In this document: positions 42,863 through 51,618 of the stretch, one piece after another
How positions within the stretch are numbered: the stretch's first letter is position 1
Layout of the letters: each line of letters begins with the position of its first letter
Origin: Salinarimonas sp046292825
Lineage (GTDB): Bacteria; Pseudomonadota; Alphaproteobacteria; Rhizobiales; Beijerinckiaceae
Length of the DNA stretch: 64,000 nucleotides
Reading direction: 5' to 3'
Assembly (NCBI RefSeq): GCF_046292825.1
Contig: NZ_JBKBQG010000018.1
Coordinates: forward strand, 1-64,000
The notes under the pieces: generated by a model
Database searches by the model: none
What the model was told of the DNA's origin: nothing
The model's input: the letters and a program-made list of their open reading frames with translations, nothing else
Translations under genes and position numbers: made by a program

Positions 42863-44355
42863 TCCGCCTTCCCCGCCGCGCGCTCCTCGCGGGCGCTGCC
42901 GCCTTCGCCCTCGGCGTGGCCTCCCCCGCGCTCGCGGCAGAGCCGGCGCCTCTGCGCATCGGCAAGACCTTCCTCGCCGGCGCGCTCGACCCGGCCGAGG
43001 GCTCGGCCGGTTGGGCGCTCGTGTCGCACGGCATCGCCGAACAGCTCTTCATGGTCTCGCGCGAGGGCGTGGTGGAGCCGCGTCTCGCGGAGAGCGCCGT
43101 GCAGGAGGACGACGGAGCCTGGATCGTCACGCTCGCGGACGGCCGCTCCTTCTCCGACGGCAGCCCGGTCGACGCGCAGGCCGTCGCCGCCGCGCTCACC
43201 CGAACGAGCGAGCGCAACCCCGCCGCCCGCGCGAGCGCCGGGCGCCTCGCCTTCGCGCCGATCGACGATCGGCGCCTGCGCGTGACGAGCGAGGAGCCGA
43301 CCGCGATCCTGCCCTCTATCCTCGCCGAATGGGTCTTTCCCGTCTATCGCGAGACGCAGGCGGGCATCGTCTTCACAGGGCCCTACCGCGTCACGGCCTT
43401 CGAGCCCGGCGCCTCGCTCGCGCTGGAGCCGAACCCGCATCACGAGGGCGCCGAGGCGCGGGTGCCGATCGTGCTCTCGCGCATCGCCGACGGGCAGTCG
43501 CTGGCGCTCGCACTGCGGGCGGGCGAGCTCGATCTCGCCTTCAACCTCCCCGTCGAAACGCTCGGCCTCGTCGCCGCCGATCCGAGCCTGACGGTGCGCT
43601 CCTTCCCCGTCGCCTATCAGTACATGATGTGGATGAACACGCGCGAGGGGCCCCTCGCGGACGTGCGGGTGCGCCGCGCGATCGATCTCGCGCTCTCGCG
43701 CGAGGACCTCGTGCGGGCGATCCGCGGCGGCATCCCGGCGACCGGCGCCTTCGCGCCGACCTTCCCCTTCGCGGCCGAGGCGCCGATCGCGACCGATGTC
43801 GAGGCGGCGCGCGCGCTCCTCGAGGAGGCCGGCTGGCGTCCGGGGTCGGACGGGGTGCGCGCTAAGGACGGCGAGCGCCTCGCGCTCTCCCTCGTCGCCT
43901 ATCCGCAGCGGCCCGATCTCGTCACGCTCCAGCCGGTGATCCGCGCCGCGCTCGCCGAACTCGGCATCGCGGTGACGACGCAGGTGACCGAGGATGCGAA
44001 CGGGGTCGCGACGTCCGGCGATTTCGACCTCCTCCTGTGGGCGCAGCACACGGCGCCCGCCGGCGACCCGGCGCATTTCCTGGCGCTCTTCTTCGAGACT
44101 GGCGCCGCGCGCAATTACGCGGGCTTCTCGAGCGAGGCCTACGACGCGCTCGTCGCCGACTTGCGCGCGACGCAGGACCCGGCCGAGCGCGTCCGGCTCG
44201 CCCGCGCGGCGCAGGCCCTGATCGCCGAGGAGGCGCCGGTCGCCTTCCTGGTGACCCCGGAATGGCATGTCGGGCTCTCCGCCCGGCTCGCCGGCTACGA
44301 GCCTTGGGGATCGGATTATTACGTGATCCGCCCCGATCTGAAGCCTGCGGACTGA
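42859..44355 (+). CDS. B12-regulated ABC importer binding protein (peptide/nickel type)
   Basis: This 498-residue extracellular solute-binding family 5 protein (DppA/NikA fold) has a Tat- or Sec-like signal (PRRALLAGAAAFALG, cleavage near AAA-E at ~29). Later segments include YQYMMWMNTREGPLADVRVRRAIDLALSREDLV and FDLLLWAQHTAPAGDPAHFL, typical of nickel/peptide binders. It overlaps the DUF1636 gene by four bases, so it is under the same riboswitch. Together with the two permeases it probably imports cobalt, a cobalt chelate or another corrinoid-sparing solute (inference from regulation). Confidence 0.88.
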   Translation: MIRLPRRALLAGAAAFALGVASPALAAEPAPLRIGKTFLAGALDPAEGSAGWALVSHGIAEQLFMVSREGVVEPRLAESAVQEDDGAWIVTLADGRSFSDGSPVDAQAVAAALTRTSERNPAARASAGRLAFAPIDDRRLRVTSEEPTAILPSILAEWVFPVYRETQAGIVFTGPYRVTAFEPGASLALEPNPHHEGAEARVPIVLSRIADGQSLALALRAGELDLAFNLPVETLGLVAADPSLTVRSFPVAYQYMMWMNTREGPLADVRVRRAIDLALSREDLVRAIRGGIPATGAFAPTFPFAAEAPIATDVEAARALLEEAGWRPGSDGVRAKDGERLALSLVAYPQRPDLVTLQPVIRAALAELGIAVTTQVTEDANGVATSGDFDLLLWAQHTAPAGDPAHFLALFFETGAARNYAGFSSEAYDALVADLRATQDPAERVRLARAAQALIAEEAPVAFLVTPEWHVGLSARLAGYEPWGSDYYVIRPDLKPAD

Positions 44356-44362
44356 ACCGGCG

Positions 44363-45283
44363 GTGCGGGCGCTCGGCGGATCGGCGCGGTTCCTCGCCTC
44401 CTGGCTCCTCGTCGTCGCGGGCGCGTTCCTCGCGCTGCGCCTGATGCCGGGAGACCCGGTCGCGCGGCTCGTCGCCGAGATGGGCGTGCGCCCGAGCGCG
44501 GAGGTGATCGCCGGCTATCGCGAGGCCTTCGGGCTCGAGGGATCGCTCGCGGCGCAGTTCCTCGCCTGGCTCGCCGGCTTCGTCACGCTCGATTGGGGCG
44601 TCTCGCCGGTGACGGGGCGGGCGATCCTGCCCGATCTCGCCGCGCGGGCGCCCTGGTCGATCGCGATCGGAATCGGCGGGCTCGGCCTTGCCACGTGTCT
44701 GGGCTTCGCGCTCGGCTTTCGCGCGGCGGTGCGGCCCGGCGGCCTGGCGGAGGCGACGAGCCGGGCGCTCGCGGTCGCGGGCCAGGCGCTGCCGGCCTTC
44801 GCGGTGGGCCTCGGCCTCCTGTGGCTCGTCGCCGTCGAGTGGCGCCTGATCCGTCCCTTCTCCGGCCCGCCGCACGAGCGGCTCCTCCTGCCGATCCTCC
44901 TCGTCTGCGCCTTCTCGATCGGCTCCGTCGCGCGCCTCTCCCGCGCGGCCTTCGCGGAGGTCTCGCGCGCGCCCTATCTCGCGACCGCCCGCATGAAAGG
45001 CCTCTCGCCGCGCGCCGCGCTCTGGCGGCACGGGCGCCGGCACGCGGCGCTCACCGTGCTCGCCGCGACGCTCCCGGACATGGCCTGGGTGATCGGCGGC
45101 ACGGCGATCGCCGAGATCGTCTTCGGCGTGCCGGGGATTTCCGAGCGGGTGCTGTCGGCGGTGCATGCGCGCGATTACGGGGTGTTGCAGGCCTATGTGG
45201 CGCTCGTCGCGCTCTGGCTCCTCGCCTGCGCGGGCGCGGCGGGGGCGTTGCGGCGGCGCCTCGATCCGCGGGTCGCGCCTTGA
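44363..45283 (+). CDS. ABC importer permease 1 (DppB/NikB type)
   Basis: This 306-residue permease has about six membrane helices. The conserved binding-protein-dependent loop reads ATARMKGLSPRAALWRHGRRHA (EAA loop, ~residues 211-232), and the family N-terminus is FLALRLMPGDPVARL. It starts at GTG 44363, seven bases after the binding-protein stop. The stop overlaps the next gene as TTGA. It forms the membrane channel with the second permease. Confidence 0.9.
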   Translation: MRALGGSARFLASWLLVVAGAFLALRLMPGDPVARLVAEMGVRPSAEVIAGYREAFGLEGSLAAQFLAWLAGFVTLDWGVSPVTGRAILPDLAARAPWSIAIGIGGLGLATCLGFALGFRAAVRPGGLAEATSRALAVAGQALPAFAVGLGLLWLVAVEWRLIRPFSGPPHERLLLPILLVCAFSIGSVARLSRAAFAEVSRAPYLATARMKGLSPRAALWRHGRRHAALTVLAATLPDMAWVIGGTAIAEIVFGVPGISERVLSAVHARDYGVLQAYVALVALWLLACAGAAGALRRRLDPRVAP

Positions 45284-46065
45284 GCGGGCGCGGGCGCCTC
45301 CTCGTCCTCGCCCTCGTCGTCGGCATCGCGACCGCCGGCGCCCTCGTCCAGCCGCAGGACCCGCACGCCGTCGATCTCGACCGGATCCTCGCCGCCCCCT
45401 CCCCCGCGCACTGGCTCGGGACGGACCATCTCGGCCGCGACGTTGCCTCGCGCCTCCTCGCAGGGGCGGCGCCCGCGCTCGTGGCGATCGCGGTCGCGCT
45501 CGCGGCGACGCTCGGGCTCGGCACGCTCGCCGGCGCGCTCGTCGCGCTCGGGCCTCCGGCTCTGGCCTCGGCGACGCGGCGGCTCGCCGAGATCGCCCTC
45601 GCGCTGCCGGTTCTCGTCGTCGCCCTCGTCGTCGCGGCCGCGATGGGCGCCGGCCCCGCCACCGCCGGGCTCGCCTTGGCGGCGAGCGCCTGGGCGCCCT
45701 ACGCGATCACGATCGCGGGGCTGCTCGAGCGGCTCTCGGCCGAGCCCTATTGGCGCGCGGCCGAGGCCTTGGGACTGCCGCGGGCGCGCGCGGTCGCCCG
45801 CCACCTCCTGCCCGCGCTCGCGCCCCCTCTCGGCGCGCTCGCGGGCGCCGATGCCGGGCGCGCTGTGATCCTCGTCGCCTCCCTCGGCTTTCTCGGGCTC
45901 ACGGGGGATACCGGGCGGCCGGATTGGGGGACGATGATCCACGAATACCGCATGTTCCTCTTCGACGCCCCGCGCCTCGTGATCGCGCCGAGCGCCGCCA
46001 TCGCCGCGCTCGCCCTCGCGCTCAACCGCGCGCTCGATCCCGGAGCGTTCTCACGCGGGCACTGA
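45280..46065 (+). CDS. ABC importer permease 2 (DppC/NikC type)
   Basis: This 261-residue permease has PSPAHWLGTDHLGRDVASRLLAGA near residues 40-63, diagnostic of DppC/NikC proteins. The EAA loop is YWRAAEALGLPRARAVARHLLP and the C-terminus contains PDWGTMIHEYRMFLFDAP. It starts at TTG 45280 inside the previous stop (TTGA). The usual N-terminal cytoplasmic stretch is short. No ATP-binding subunit gene follows; the next gene is a LuxR regulator. The ATPases must come from another locus. Confidence 0.9.
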   Translation: MSGRGRLLVLALVVGIATAGALVQPQDPHAVDLDRILAAPSPAHWLGTDHLGRDVASRLLAGAAPALVAIAVALAATLGLGTLAGALVALGPPALASATRRLAEIALALPVLVVALVVAAAMGAGPATAGLALAASAWAPYAITIAGLLERLSAEPYWRAAEALGLPRARAVARHLLPALAPPLGALAGADAGRAVILVASLGFLGLTGDTGRPDWGTMIHEYRMFLFDAPRLVIAPSAAIAALALALNRALDPGAFSRGH

Positions 46066-46140
46066 GCGGGGCGAGGATGCGGGCAGTTGCAACCGGCTCC
46101 TCCCGGACGCAAGATGCGCCCACATCCGGAAGCCGCCTGC

Positions 46141-46875
46141 ATGACGCGCCGCTCGCTCGACCAGACACTTGACTTCATCCAACGCGTCGACCGTGCCGCG
46201 ACCTACGAGGAGGTGTGCGCAGCGCTCCTCGAGATCGCCCGCCGATACGGCATCACCAACTTGCTCGCGGGGACGATGCCGCCGCCCGGCGCCAATCGCA
46301 GCGTCCAGCTCGGCCACGTCGTGCTCGATCATTGGCCGGAGGAGTGGGCGCGGCGCTATTTCAGCCACGGCTACCTGTTCGTCGACCCCGCCATCCGGCG
46401 CTGCCGCGAGGCGCGCACGCCCTTCCTGTGGAGCGAGCTCGGCGAGGAGACGGCGGAGGATCCCTCCGCGCGCCGGGTGATGAACGAGGCCGGAGATTTC
46501 GGGCTGCGGGCCGGATTAACGGTGCCGCTCGCCACGCTCGAAGGCGAGTTCGCGGGCGTCTCCTTCGCAGGGGACCGGGTCGAGATCGACCCCCGGACGC
46601 GCGGCATGCTGACGCTGCTCGCCACCTATGCGCTCGGCCGCGGCCTTCAATTGCGTGCGAGCGGGGCGGCGCGCCTGCGCCCCAGCCTCTCGCCGCGCGA
46701 GCGCGAGGCGCTGCAATACGCGGCGGAAGGCAAGACCCAGTCCGAGACGGCCGACCTCATGCGCATCAGCGAGCACGGCGTCGACAAGCACATCCGCACG
46801 GCCAAGCAGAAGCTCGGCACCCGCACGCGCACGCACGCCGTGGCCGAGGCGATCCGGCTCGGGCTCGTCGAATAG
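46141..46875 (+). CDS. LuxR-family quorum-sensing regulator (solo)
   Basis: This 244-residue protein has an N-terminal autoinducer-binding domain (~15-165) and a C-terminal LuxR helix-turn-helix (~180-240, LSPREREALQYAAEGKTQSETADLMRISEHGVDKHIRTAKQKLGTRTRTHAVAEAI). Ligand-pocket residues of TraR-type proteins are kept: Trp69, Tyr73, Asp82-Pro83, Trp97 and Gly125. It should therefore bind an acyl-homoserine lactone or similar signal. The ATG at 46141 has GGAAG eight bases upstream; earlier ATG 46114 and TTG 46087 are weaker. No luxI synthase is in the window. Confidence 0.9.
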   Translation: MTRRSLDQTLDFIQRVDRAATYEEVCAALLEIARRYGITNLLAGTMPPPGANRSVQLGHVVLDHWPEEWARRYFSHGYLFVDPAIRRCREARTPFLWSELGEETAEDPSARRVMNEAGDFGLRAGLTVPLATLEGEFAGVSFAGDRVEIDPRTRGMLTLLATYALGRGLQLRASGAARLRPSLSPREREALQYAAEGKTQSETADLMRISEHGVDKHIRTAKQKLGTRTRTHAVAEAIRLGLVE

Positions 46876-46915
46876 GCCTTGCTGTCCAAGGCTTAAGTCT
46901 AAGGAGAGGCGGAAG

Positions 46916-46931
46916 GTACGGAAATCCGTAC
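46916..46931. promoter_or_regulatory. Perfect palindrome downstream of luxR (candidate lux box)
   Basis: GTACGGA-AA-TCCGTAC is a perfect 7-bp-arm inverted repeat, 40 bases after the LuxR stop and 63 bases before the ATG of the next gene. Position and symmetry fit a LuxR-type binding site (lux boxes are usually 18-20 bp dyads). Binding by the adjacent regulator is inferred. Confidence 0.55.
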
Positions 46932-46994
46932 TGGCGTGCGGGGGACGAGCGCCATTCACTCCGTTGCGGTCGCAAGCGCAGATCGGTGTAGGGA

Positions 46995-47585
46995 ATGGAC
47001 GATATCGGCTCGGCGGGAGCGGAGGCCTTGGCCTGGGCCTTTCGGGCGAGCGTCATCGCGGCCGTCGCCCAGGAGGAGCGCATCCTCACATTCGGGGCGA
47101 ACCGGACCGACGAGGACAATCTGCGGCGGATGTGGCGGGAGACGGACCGCCTCGCCGAGAAGCTTCTGGCCCTGCCGCCGATGCCGGGCCTCGACGCGCG
47201 CATCAAGCGTGAGGCCAAGGATTGGCTCGCGAGCGACGCGCAGCCCCGGCGGCGGATCTCCGGATCGCGGGCGATCTCCACGCCGGGCCTCGACCGGCTC
47301 GTCGCGGAGGCGTCCACCGAGGGCGGTCGCGTGGCGCTCGCGACGGTCGGCGCGGTCCTCGCCAAGGCCGCCTACAGCGCGAGGCGACGCGCCCAAGGGG
47401 ACAGCGCGGCGACCGAAGCGTTGCGGGCCTTGCAGAAGCTCGGCAAGCGTCTCCAGGAGACGCGCCCCGGCCCGACGGCGAACGCCGCGGATGCCGCCGG
47501 AGAAGCGGGAACGGAACGTGCGGGTTCGGCCCCCGCCCAGCCGAATGATCGCCGCCGATCGCGGCCCCCGCGCTGCTACGAGTGA
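46995..47585 (+). CDS. Hypothetical protein downstream of the luxR palindrome
   Basis: This predicted 196-residue protein has a mostly helical N-terminal ~85 residues (WAFRASVIAAVAQEERILTFGANRTDEDNLRRMWRETDRLAEKLLAL), a middle helix rich in Ala (RVALATVGAVLAKAAYSARRRA) and a disordered Pro/Arg-rich tail. There is no signal peptide, membrane helix or recognised family. The ATG at 46995 lies downstream of a palindrome that may be a quorum-sensing operator. It converges on recN (37 bases between stops). Whether it is a real gene is moderately supported by frame length and coding bias. Confidence 0.55.
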   Translation: MDDIGSAGAEALAWAFRASVIAAVAQEERILTFGANRTDEDNLRRMWRETDRLAEKLLALPPMPGLDARIKREAKDWLASDAQPRRRISGSRAISTPGLDRLVAEASTEGGRVALATVGAVLAKAAYSARRRAQGDSAATEALRALQKLGKRLQETRPGPTANAADAAGEAGTERAGSAPAQPNDRRRSRPPRCYE

Positions 47586-47622
47586 GCCGCGCGGGCGACC
47601 GTGTCCCCCGGCGGGCATCCGC

Positions 47623-49293
47623 TCACCGCGCCGCCTCGAGCAGCTTCACCGCGGCGGCGCGCGCTTCTTCCGTGATGGTGGCGCCGGCGAGCATGCGGGC
47701 GATCTCGTCGCGGCGGGGAGCGTCGCCGAGCGGCATCACGCGGGTCGCCACCCGCTCGCTGTCGGGCACCGGCTCCTTGGCGATGAGGTAATGCGCGCCC
47801 GCTCGGGCGGCGACCTGCGGCGCATGGGTGACGGCCATCACCTGAACGCGCTCGGCGAGCCGGGCGAGCCTCTGGCCGATCGCGTCCGCGACCGCGCCGC
47901 CGACGCCGGTGTCGATCTCGTCGAAGACGAGGGTCGGCGCCGAACCCTTGTCGGCGAGCACCACCTTCAACGCGAGCATGAAGCGCGAGAGCTCGCCGCC
48001 GGAGGCGACCTTCATCATCGGGCCCGGCCGCGTGCCGGGATTGGTCTGCGCCCAGAATTCGACGCGGTCGAAGCCGGCGGCATCGCGCACGCCCTCGTCG
48101 GTATCGATCTGGGTGATGAAGCGGGCGCGCTCGAGCTTGAGCGGCGGCAATTCCGCCTGCACGGCGGCGTCGAGCCGCTCGGCGGCGGCGCGGCGGGCGG
48201 CGGAGAGGCGCGCGGCGGCGTCGCGATAGGCGATATCGGCGGCGGCGAGCGCGGTTTCGAGCGCCGCGAGGCGCTCCTCGCCGGCATCGATCGCGGCGAC
48301 GTCGTCGGCGTAGCGGGCGGCGAGCGCGGCGAGGTCGTCGGCGGGCACGTCGTATTTGCGGGCGGCGGCGCGCAGGGCGAACAGGCGCTCCTCGACGGCC
48401 TCGAGCTCGCGCGGGTCGAACTCGGCCGCGCGGATCGCCGCCTCCAGCGCCTCGCGCGCCTCGTCGAGCGCCACGAGGGCGGCGTCGAGCGCCTTCACCG
48501 GCGGGTCGACGAGAGCCGGCGCCTGCGCCGCGCGGCGCTCGAGCCGGCGCACGGCCGCCGAGAGATTCGCCACGGGCGAAGAATTGCCAGCGACCGCGTC
48601 GAAAGCCTCCGAGAGGTCGCTCGCGACCTTCTCCGCCTGCATCATCGCGGCCCGCCGCTCGGCGAGGCTCTCCTCCTCGCCGGGCTGGGGCGCGAGCTTG
48701 CCGAGCTCCTCGACGGCGTGGCGCAGGAAGTCCGCTTCGCGCCGCGCCGCCTCGATTCGGGCGCGCTGCGCGTCGAGGGCGCGGGCTGCATCGCGCACGG
48801 CGCGCGCCGCCGACGCGACCTCGGCCCCCAGCGTCCCGAGCCCGCCGAAGGCGTCGAGGATGGCGCGGTGGGTGGCGGGGTCGACGAGAGCGCGATCGGC
48901 GTGCTGGCCGTGGATCTCGACGAGGGCGGCGCCGATCGCGCGCAGGACCTGAACGCTCGCCGGCTGGTCGTTGACGAAGGCGCGCGTGCGCCCGTCCGCC
49001 ACCTGCACGCGCCGCAGGATCAGGTCCCCTTCGGTGTCGATCTCGGCCGCGCGGGCGATCGCCCGGGCGGGATGGTCGGCGGGCACGTCGAAGACGGCGG
49101 TGATCGAGCCCTGCCCCTCGCCGTGGCGCACGAGCGAGCCGTCGCCGCGGCCCCCGAGCGCGAGCGAGAAGGCGTCGAGCAGGATGGACTTGCCGGCGCC
49201 GGTCTCGCCGGTGAGCACGCTCAAGCCCTCGGAGAAGCCGAGCTCCAGGCGATCGATCAGGACGATGTCCCGGATCGCGAGCTGGACGAGCAT
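47623..49293 (-). CDS. recN: DNA repair protein RecN
   Basis: This 556-residue SMC-like ATPase has Walker A GETGAGKSILLDAF (residues ~31-44), two central coiled-coil stretches (~150-370) and the C-terminal signature SGGELSRFMLALKVVLADKGSAPTLVFDEIDTGVGG with Walker B. It acts in double-strand break repair. It is the last gene of the minus-strand ddl-ftsQAZ-lpxC-bamD-recN series, ten bases after bamD. ligA, which often follows recN in this order, is absent here. Confidence 0.96.
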   Translation of the reverse strand: MLVQLAIRDIVLIDRLELGFSEGLSVLTGETGAGKSILLDAFSLALGGRGDGSLVRHGEGQGSITAVFDVPADHPARAIARAAEIDTEGDLILRRVQVADGRTRAFVNDQPASVQVLRAIGAALVEIHGQHADRALVDPATHRAILDAFGGLGTLGAEVASAARAVRDAARALDAQRARIEAARREADFLRHAVEELGKLAPQPGEEESLAERRAAMMQAEKVASDLSEAFDAVAGNSSPVANLSAAVRRLERRAAQAPALVDPPVKALDAALVALDEAREALEAAIRAAEFDPRELEAVEERLFALRAAARKYDVPADDLAALAARYADDVAAIDAGEERLAALETALAAADIAYRDAAARLSAARRAAAERLDAAVQAELPPLKLERARFITQIDTDEGVRDAAGFDRVEFWAQTNPGTRPGPMMKVASGGELSRFMLALKVVLADKGSAPTLVFDEIDTGVGGAVADAIGQRLARLAERVQVMAVTHAPQVAARAGAHYLIAKEPVPDSERVATRVMPLGDAPRRDEIARMLAGATITEEARAAAVKLLEAAR

Positions 49294-49303
49294 GGAGCGC
49301 TCG

Positions 49304-50203
49304 TCAGCCGCCGATGCCGATCACCGTCCGCGTGAAACCGCGGAAGGCGCGGCTGATCCACGAATCGGCGTTCGCGCGCGGCTCGAGCCCGCCCGATTGC
49401 AGGAGCGCGAAGCTGTCGCGGTACCACTCGCTCTCGGGGAAATTGTGCCCGAGCACCGCGGCCGCGGTCTGCGCCTCGTTCGTGATGCCGAGCGCCATGT
49501 AGGCCTCGACGAGCCGCGCGAGCGCCTCCTCGACGTGGCGCGTGGTCTGGTATTGCGAGACCACGATGCGGAAGCGGTTGATGGCGCCGGTGAAATTGCG
49601 GCGCTCGAGATAGAAGCGCCCGACCTGCATCTCGTGACCGGCGAGCTGGTCGCGCGCGAAGACGATCTTGGCGCGGGCATCCTCGACGAATTCCGAGTTC
49701 GGATAGCGGTCGATCAGTTCCTGGAAGGCGCGCAGGGCCTGCTGCGTGCGCTCCTGATCGCGGGTGATGTCGGGGATGCGGTTGTAGTTCGACATCGCGA
49801 GGAGGTATTGCGCATAGGCCGCGTCCGGCGTCGCCGGATAGAGCTGCAGGTAGCGGCGGGCGCTGGCCTCGGCCTCGTCGTACATCTGGCCGCTGAACTG
49901 CGCGAAGGTCTGCATCAGGAGACCGCGGCGCGCCCAGTCGCTGAAGGGGTAATTGCGCTCGAGCTCCTCGAACGCCTCCGCCGCGCGGCTGAACTCGTTG
50001 CGCTCGAGCCGCGTGAGGCCGAGATTGTAGAGTTCCTCGGCCGGACGGATCTCGACGGCCTCGGTCCGGTAGGTCTCACCCCTGGAGAAGGGATTGAGCG
50101 ACGACATGGTCTCGCAGCCGGCGAGCACGAGCGCGAGCGCCGAGACCGCCGCGATCCGAACGGCGCCGGCTTTCGCGCCCCGATACCCATTCGCGAAAGA
50201 CAT
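49304..50203 (-). CDS. bamD: Outer-membrane assembly lipoprotein BamD
   Basis: This 299-residue lipoprotein starts at the ATG at 50203 and has a lipobox LAGC with Cys30. Five TPR-like helical pairs span ~55-270 (EELYNLGLTRLERNEFSRAAEAFEELERNYPFSDWARRGLLM and following). It is the BamD/ComL component of the beta-barrel assembly machine at the inner face of the outer membrane. It lies between lpxC and recN as in other Hyphomicrobiales; the 173-bp gap to lpxC probably contains its own promoter. Confidence 0.95.
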   Translation of the reverse strand: MSFANGYRGAKAGAVRIAAVSALALVLAGCETMSSLNPFSRGETYRTEAVEIRPAEELYNLGLTRLERNEFSRAAEAFEELERNYPFSDWARRGLLMQTFAQFSGQMYDEAEASARRYLQLYPATPDAAYAQYLLAMSNYNRIPDITRDQERTQQALRAFQELIDRYPNSEFVEDARAKIVFARDQLAGHEMQVGRFYLERRNFTGAINRFRIVVSQYQTTRHVEEALARLVEAYMALGITNEAQTAAAVLGHNFPESEWYRDSFALLQSGGLEPRANADSWISRAFRGFTRTVIGIGG

Positions 50204-50376
50204 GCTCCGATGAACCTCCGAGGACCATGCGGTGCCGAGAATCCGGCGCCGTCCGTCGCTCTTTACCCCAGCCGTGGCGTTCGCGAAAGCGGGTTTGCCG
50301 GCCGAATTGCAGGAAGCGCCGGGCCGGTGCGCGAGAGCGACACCACCGGGCGGCGCGGGCTGGTGCAGCGGGCGGC

Positions 50377-51321
50377 TCAGCGCGCCTGCCCGAAGGCCGC
50401 GATCGGCAGGCGCGCGGACGCCTCCGCCGGCTCGGCACGGCGGGCGCCGCCAGCCTCGACGATCTCGTAATTGCCGCGATCCGAGAACAGGGCGGCGAGC
50501 GCCTCGAAATTCAGGCGGTGGCCGCCGCGGCAGGCCCGGTAGGCGCCGATCAGCGGGTGGCCGGCGAGCGCGAGATCGCCGATCGCGTCGAGAAGCTTGT
50601 GGCGGGCGAACTCGTCGGCGTAGCGCAGCCCTTCCGGATTGATCACCGCGTCCTCGCCGATCGCGACCGTGTTCTCGAGCGAGGCGCCGAGCGCGAAGCC
50701 GGCCTTCCAGAGCTGCTCGACGTCGCGCATGAAGCCGAAGGTCCGCGCCGGAGCGACCTCGCGGCGGAAGGCGCCGGGCGAGAGCTCGAGCACGCGGCGC
50801 TGTCGGCCGATCACGGCCTGGGGGAAATCGATCTCGACGTCGAGGCGGAACCCCTTCTCGGCCGGGAGGAGCTCGACGAAGGACGCGCCGCGTTCGACGC
50901 GAATCGGGCGGCGGATCTTGACGAAGCGGCGCGGCGCTTCCTGCGCGACGAGGCCGACCGAATCGAAGGCGGCCACGAAGGGCGCGGCGGAGCCGTCGAC
51001 GATCGGCAGCTCGGCGCCGTCCACCTCGACGAGCGCGTTGTCGATGCCGAGGCCCGCGAAGGCCGCCATCAGATGCTCGATCGTCGCGACGGCCCCCGAG
51101 GAGCGGTCCCCGATCACGGTGCACAATTCGGTGGCGCAGACATTGAGGTGGCGGGCGTCGATGAGGCGGTCGATGCCGTTCGGCAGCCCGGTCCGGAGAA
51201 AGGCGATCCCGTGATGGGGCGCCGCCGGCCGGACGATCATCCGCACGCTCTGACCGGAATGGACGCCGATACCGACGATCTCGACAGGTCCGCGCAGCGT
51301 GACTTGGTTGATCTGCTTCAT
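50377..51321 (-). CDS. lpxC: UDP-3-O-acyl-N-acetylglucosamine deacetylase
   Basis: This 314-residue zinc deacetylase catalyses the committed step of lipid A synthesis. Zinc ligands match His83 (ATIEHLMAAF), His241 and Asp245 (RHKLLDAIGDLALAGH). The active-site base is His268 (GGHRLN), and the substrate loop TFGFMRD is present. The ATG at 51321 gives the usual MKQINQVTL N-terminus; upstream in-frame sequence is not conserved in style. It is downstream of ftsZ, separated by 297 bp containing an intrinsic terminator, so it likely has its own promoter. Confidence 0.96.
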   Translation of the reverse strand: MKQINQVTLRGPVEIVGIGVHSGQSVRMIVRPAAPHHGIAFLRTGLPNGIDRLIDARHLNVCATELCTVIGDRSSGAVATIEHLMAAFAGLGIDNALVEVDGAELPIVDGSAAPFVAAFDSVGLVAQEAPRRFVKIRRPIRVERGASFVELLPAEKGFRLDVEIDFPQAVIGRQRRVLELSPGAFRREVAPARTFGFMRDVEQLWKAGFALGASLENTVAIGEDAVINPEGLRYADEFARHKLLDAIGDLALAGHPLIGAYRACRGGHRLNFEALAALFSDRGNYEIVEAGGARRAEPAEASARLPIAAFGQAR

Positions 51322-51550
51322 CTTTGCCCACTCCGGACCAGGACCGACCGCCGAGGGCGACGTTGTCCGCCGCACTCCGAGGGAGGCTCCTGTCCGTGTT
51401 CTCAGCCCCGCGGGAGACTCGCGCGGTTGCGCGGGCTCCTCTTCGAATGTGGCCGCACCATAGTCCCGTCTGCAGCGACGGCCAAATCACGCTTTCTAAC
51501 GCTCTGTTACAAGTCGCCACGATTTTGCCGGATCGTCGCCACCGGTCGGA

Positions 51551-51590
51551 AAAAGCGAGAGCGCCCCGACACTTGGCCGGGGCGCTCGAG
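51551..51590 (-). terminator. Intrinsic terminator of ftsZ
   Basis: A perfect 10-bp stem (GAGCGCCCCG at 51559-51568 with CGGGGCGCTC at 51578-51587, nine-base loop) lies about 30 bases after the ftsZ stop. On the minus strand it is followed by TCGCTTTTTCC, giving a T-run. This is a classical rho-independent terminator separating ftsZ from lpxC. The rest of the gap up to 51322 shows nothing else identifiable. Confidence 0.85.
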
Positions 51591-51618
51591 CTGTGGATCG
51601 ACGGGACGGGAGGGCTTT

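Noticed and set aside
46087..46140. Upstream TTG and ATG starts for the LuxR regulator
   Set aside because: They add 9-18 residues unlike the family and have weak ribosome binding sites; ATG 46141 has GGAAG at proper spacing.
51504..51540. Possible second terminator or small RNA in the ftsZ-lpxC gap
   Set aside because: Apart from the clear stem at 51559-51587 no second structure or promoter could be supported.
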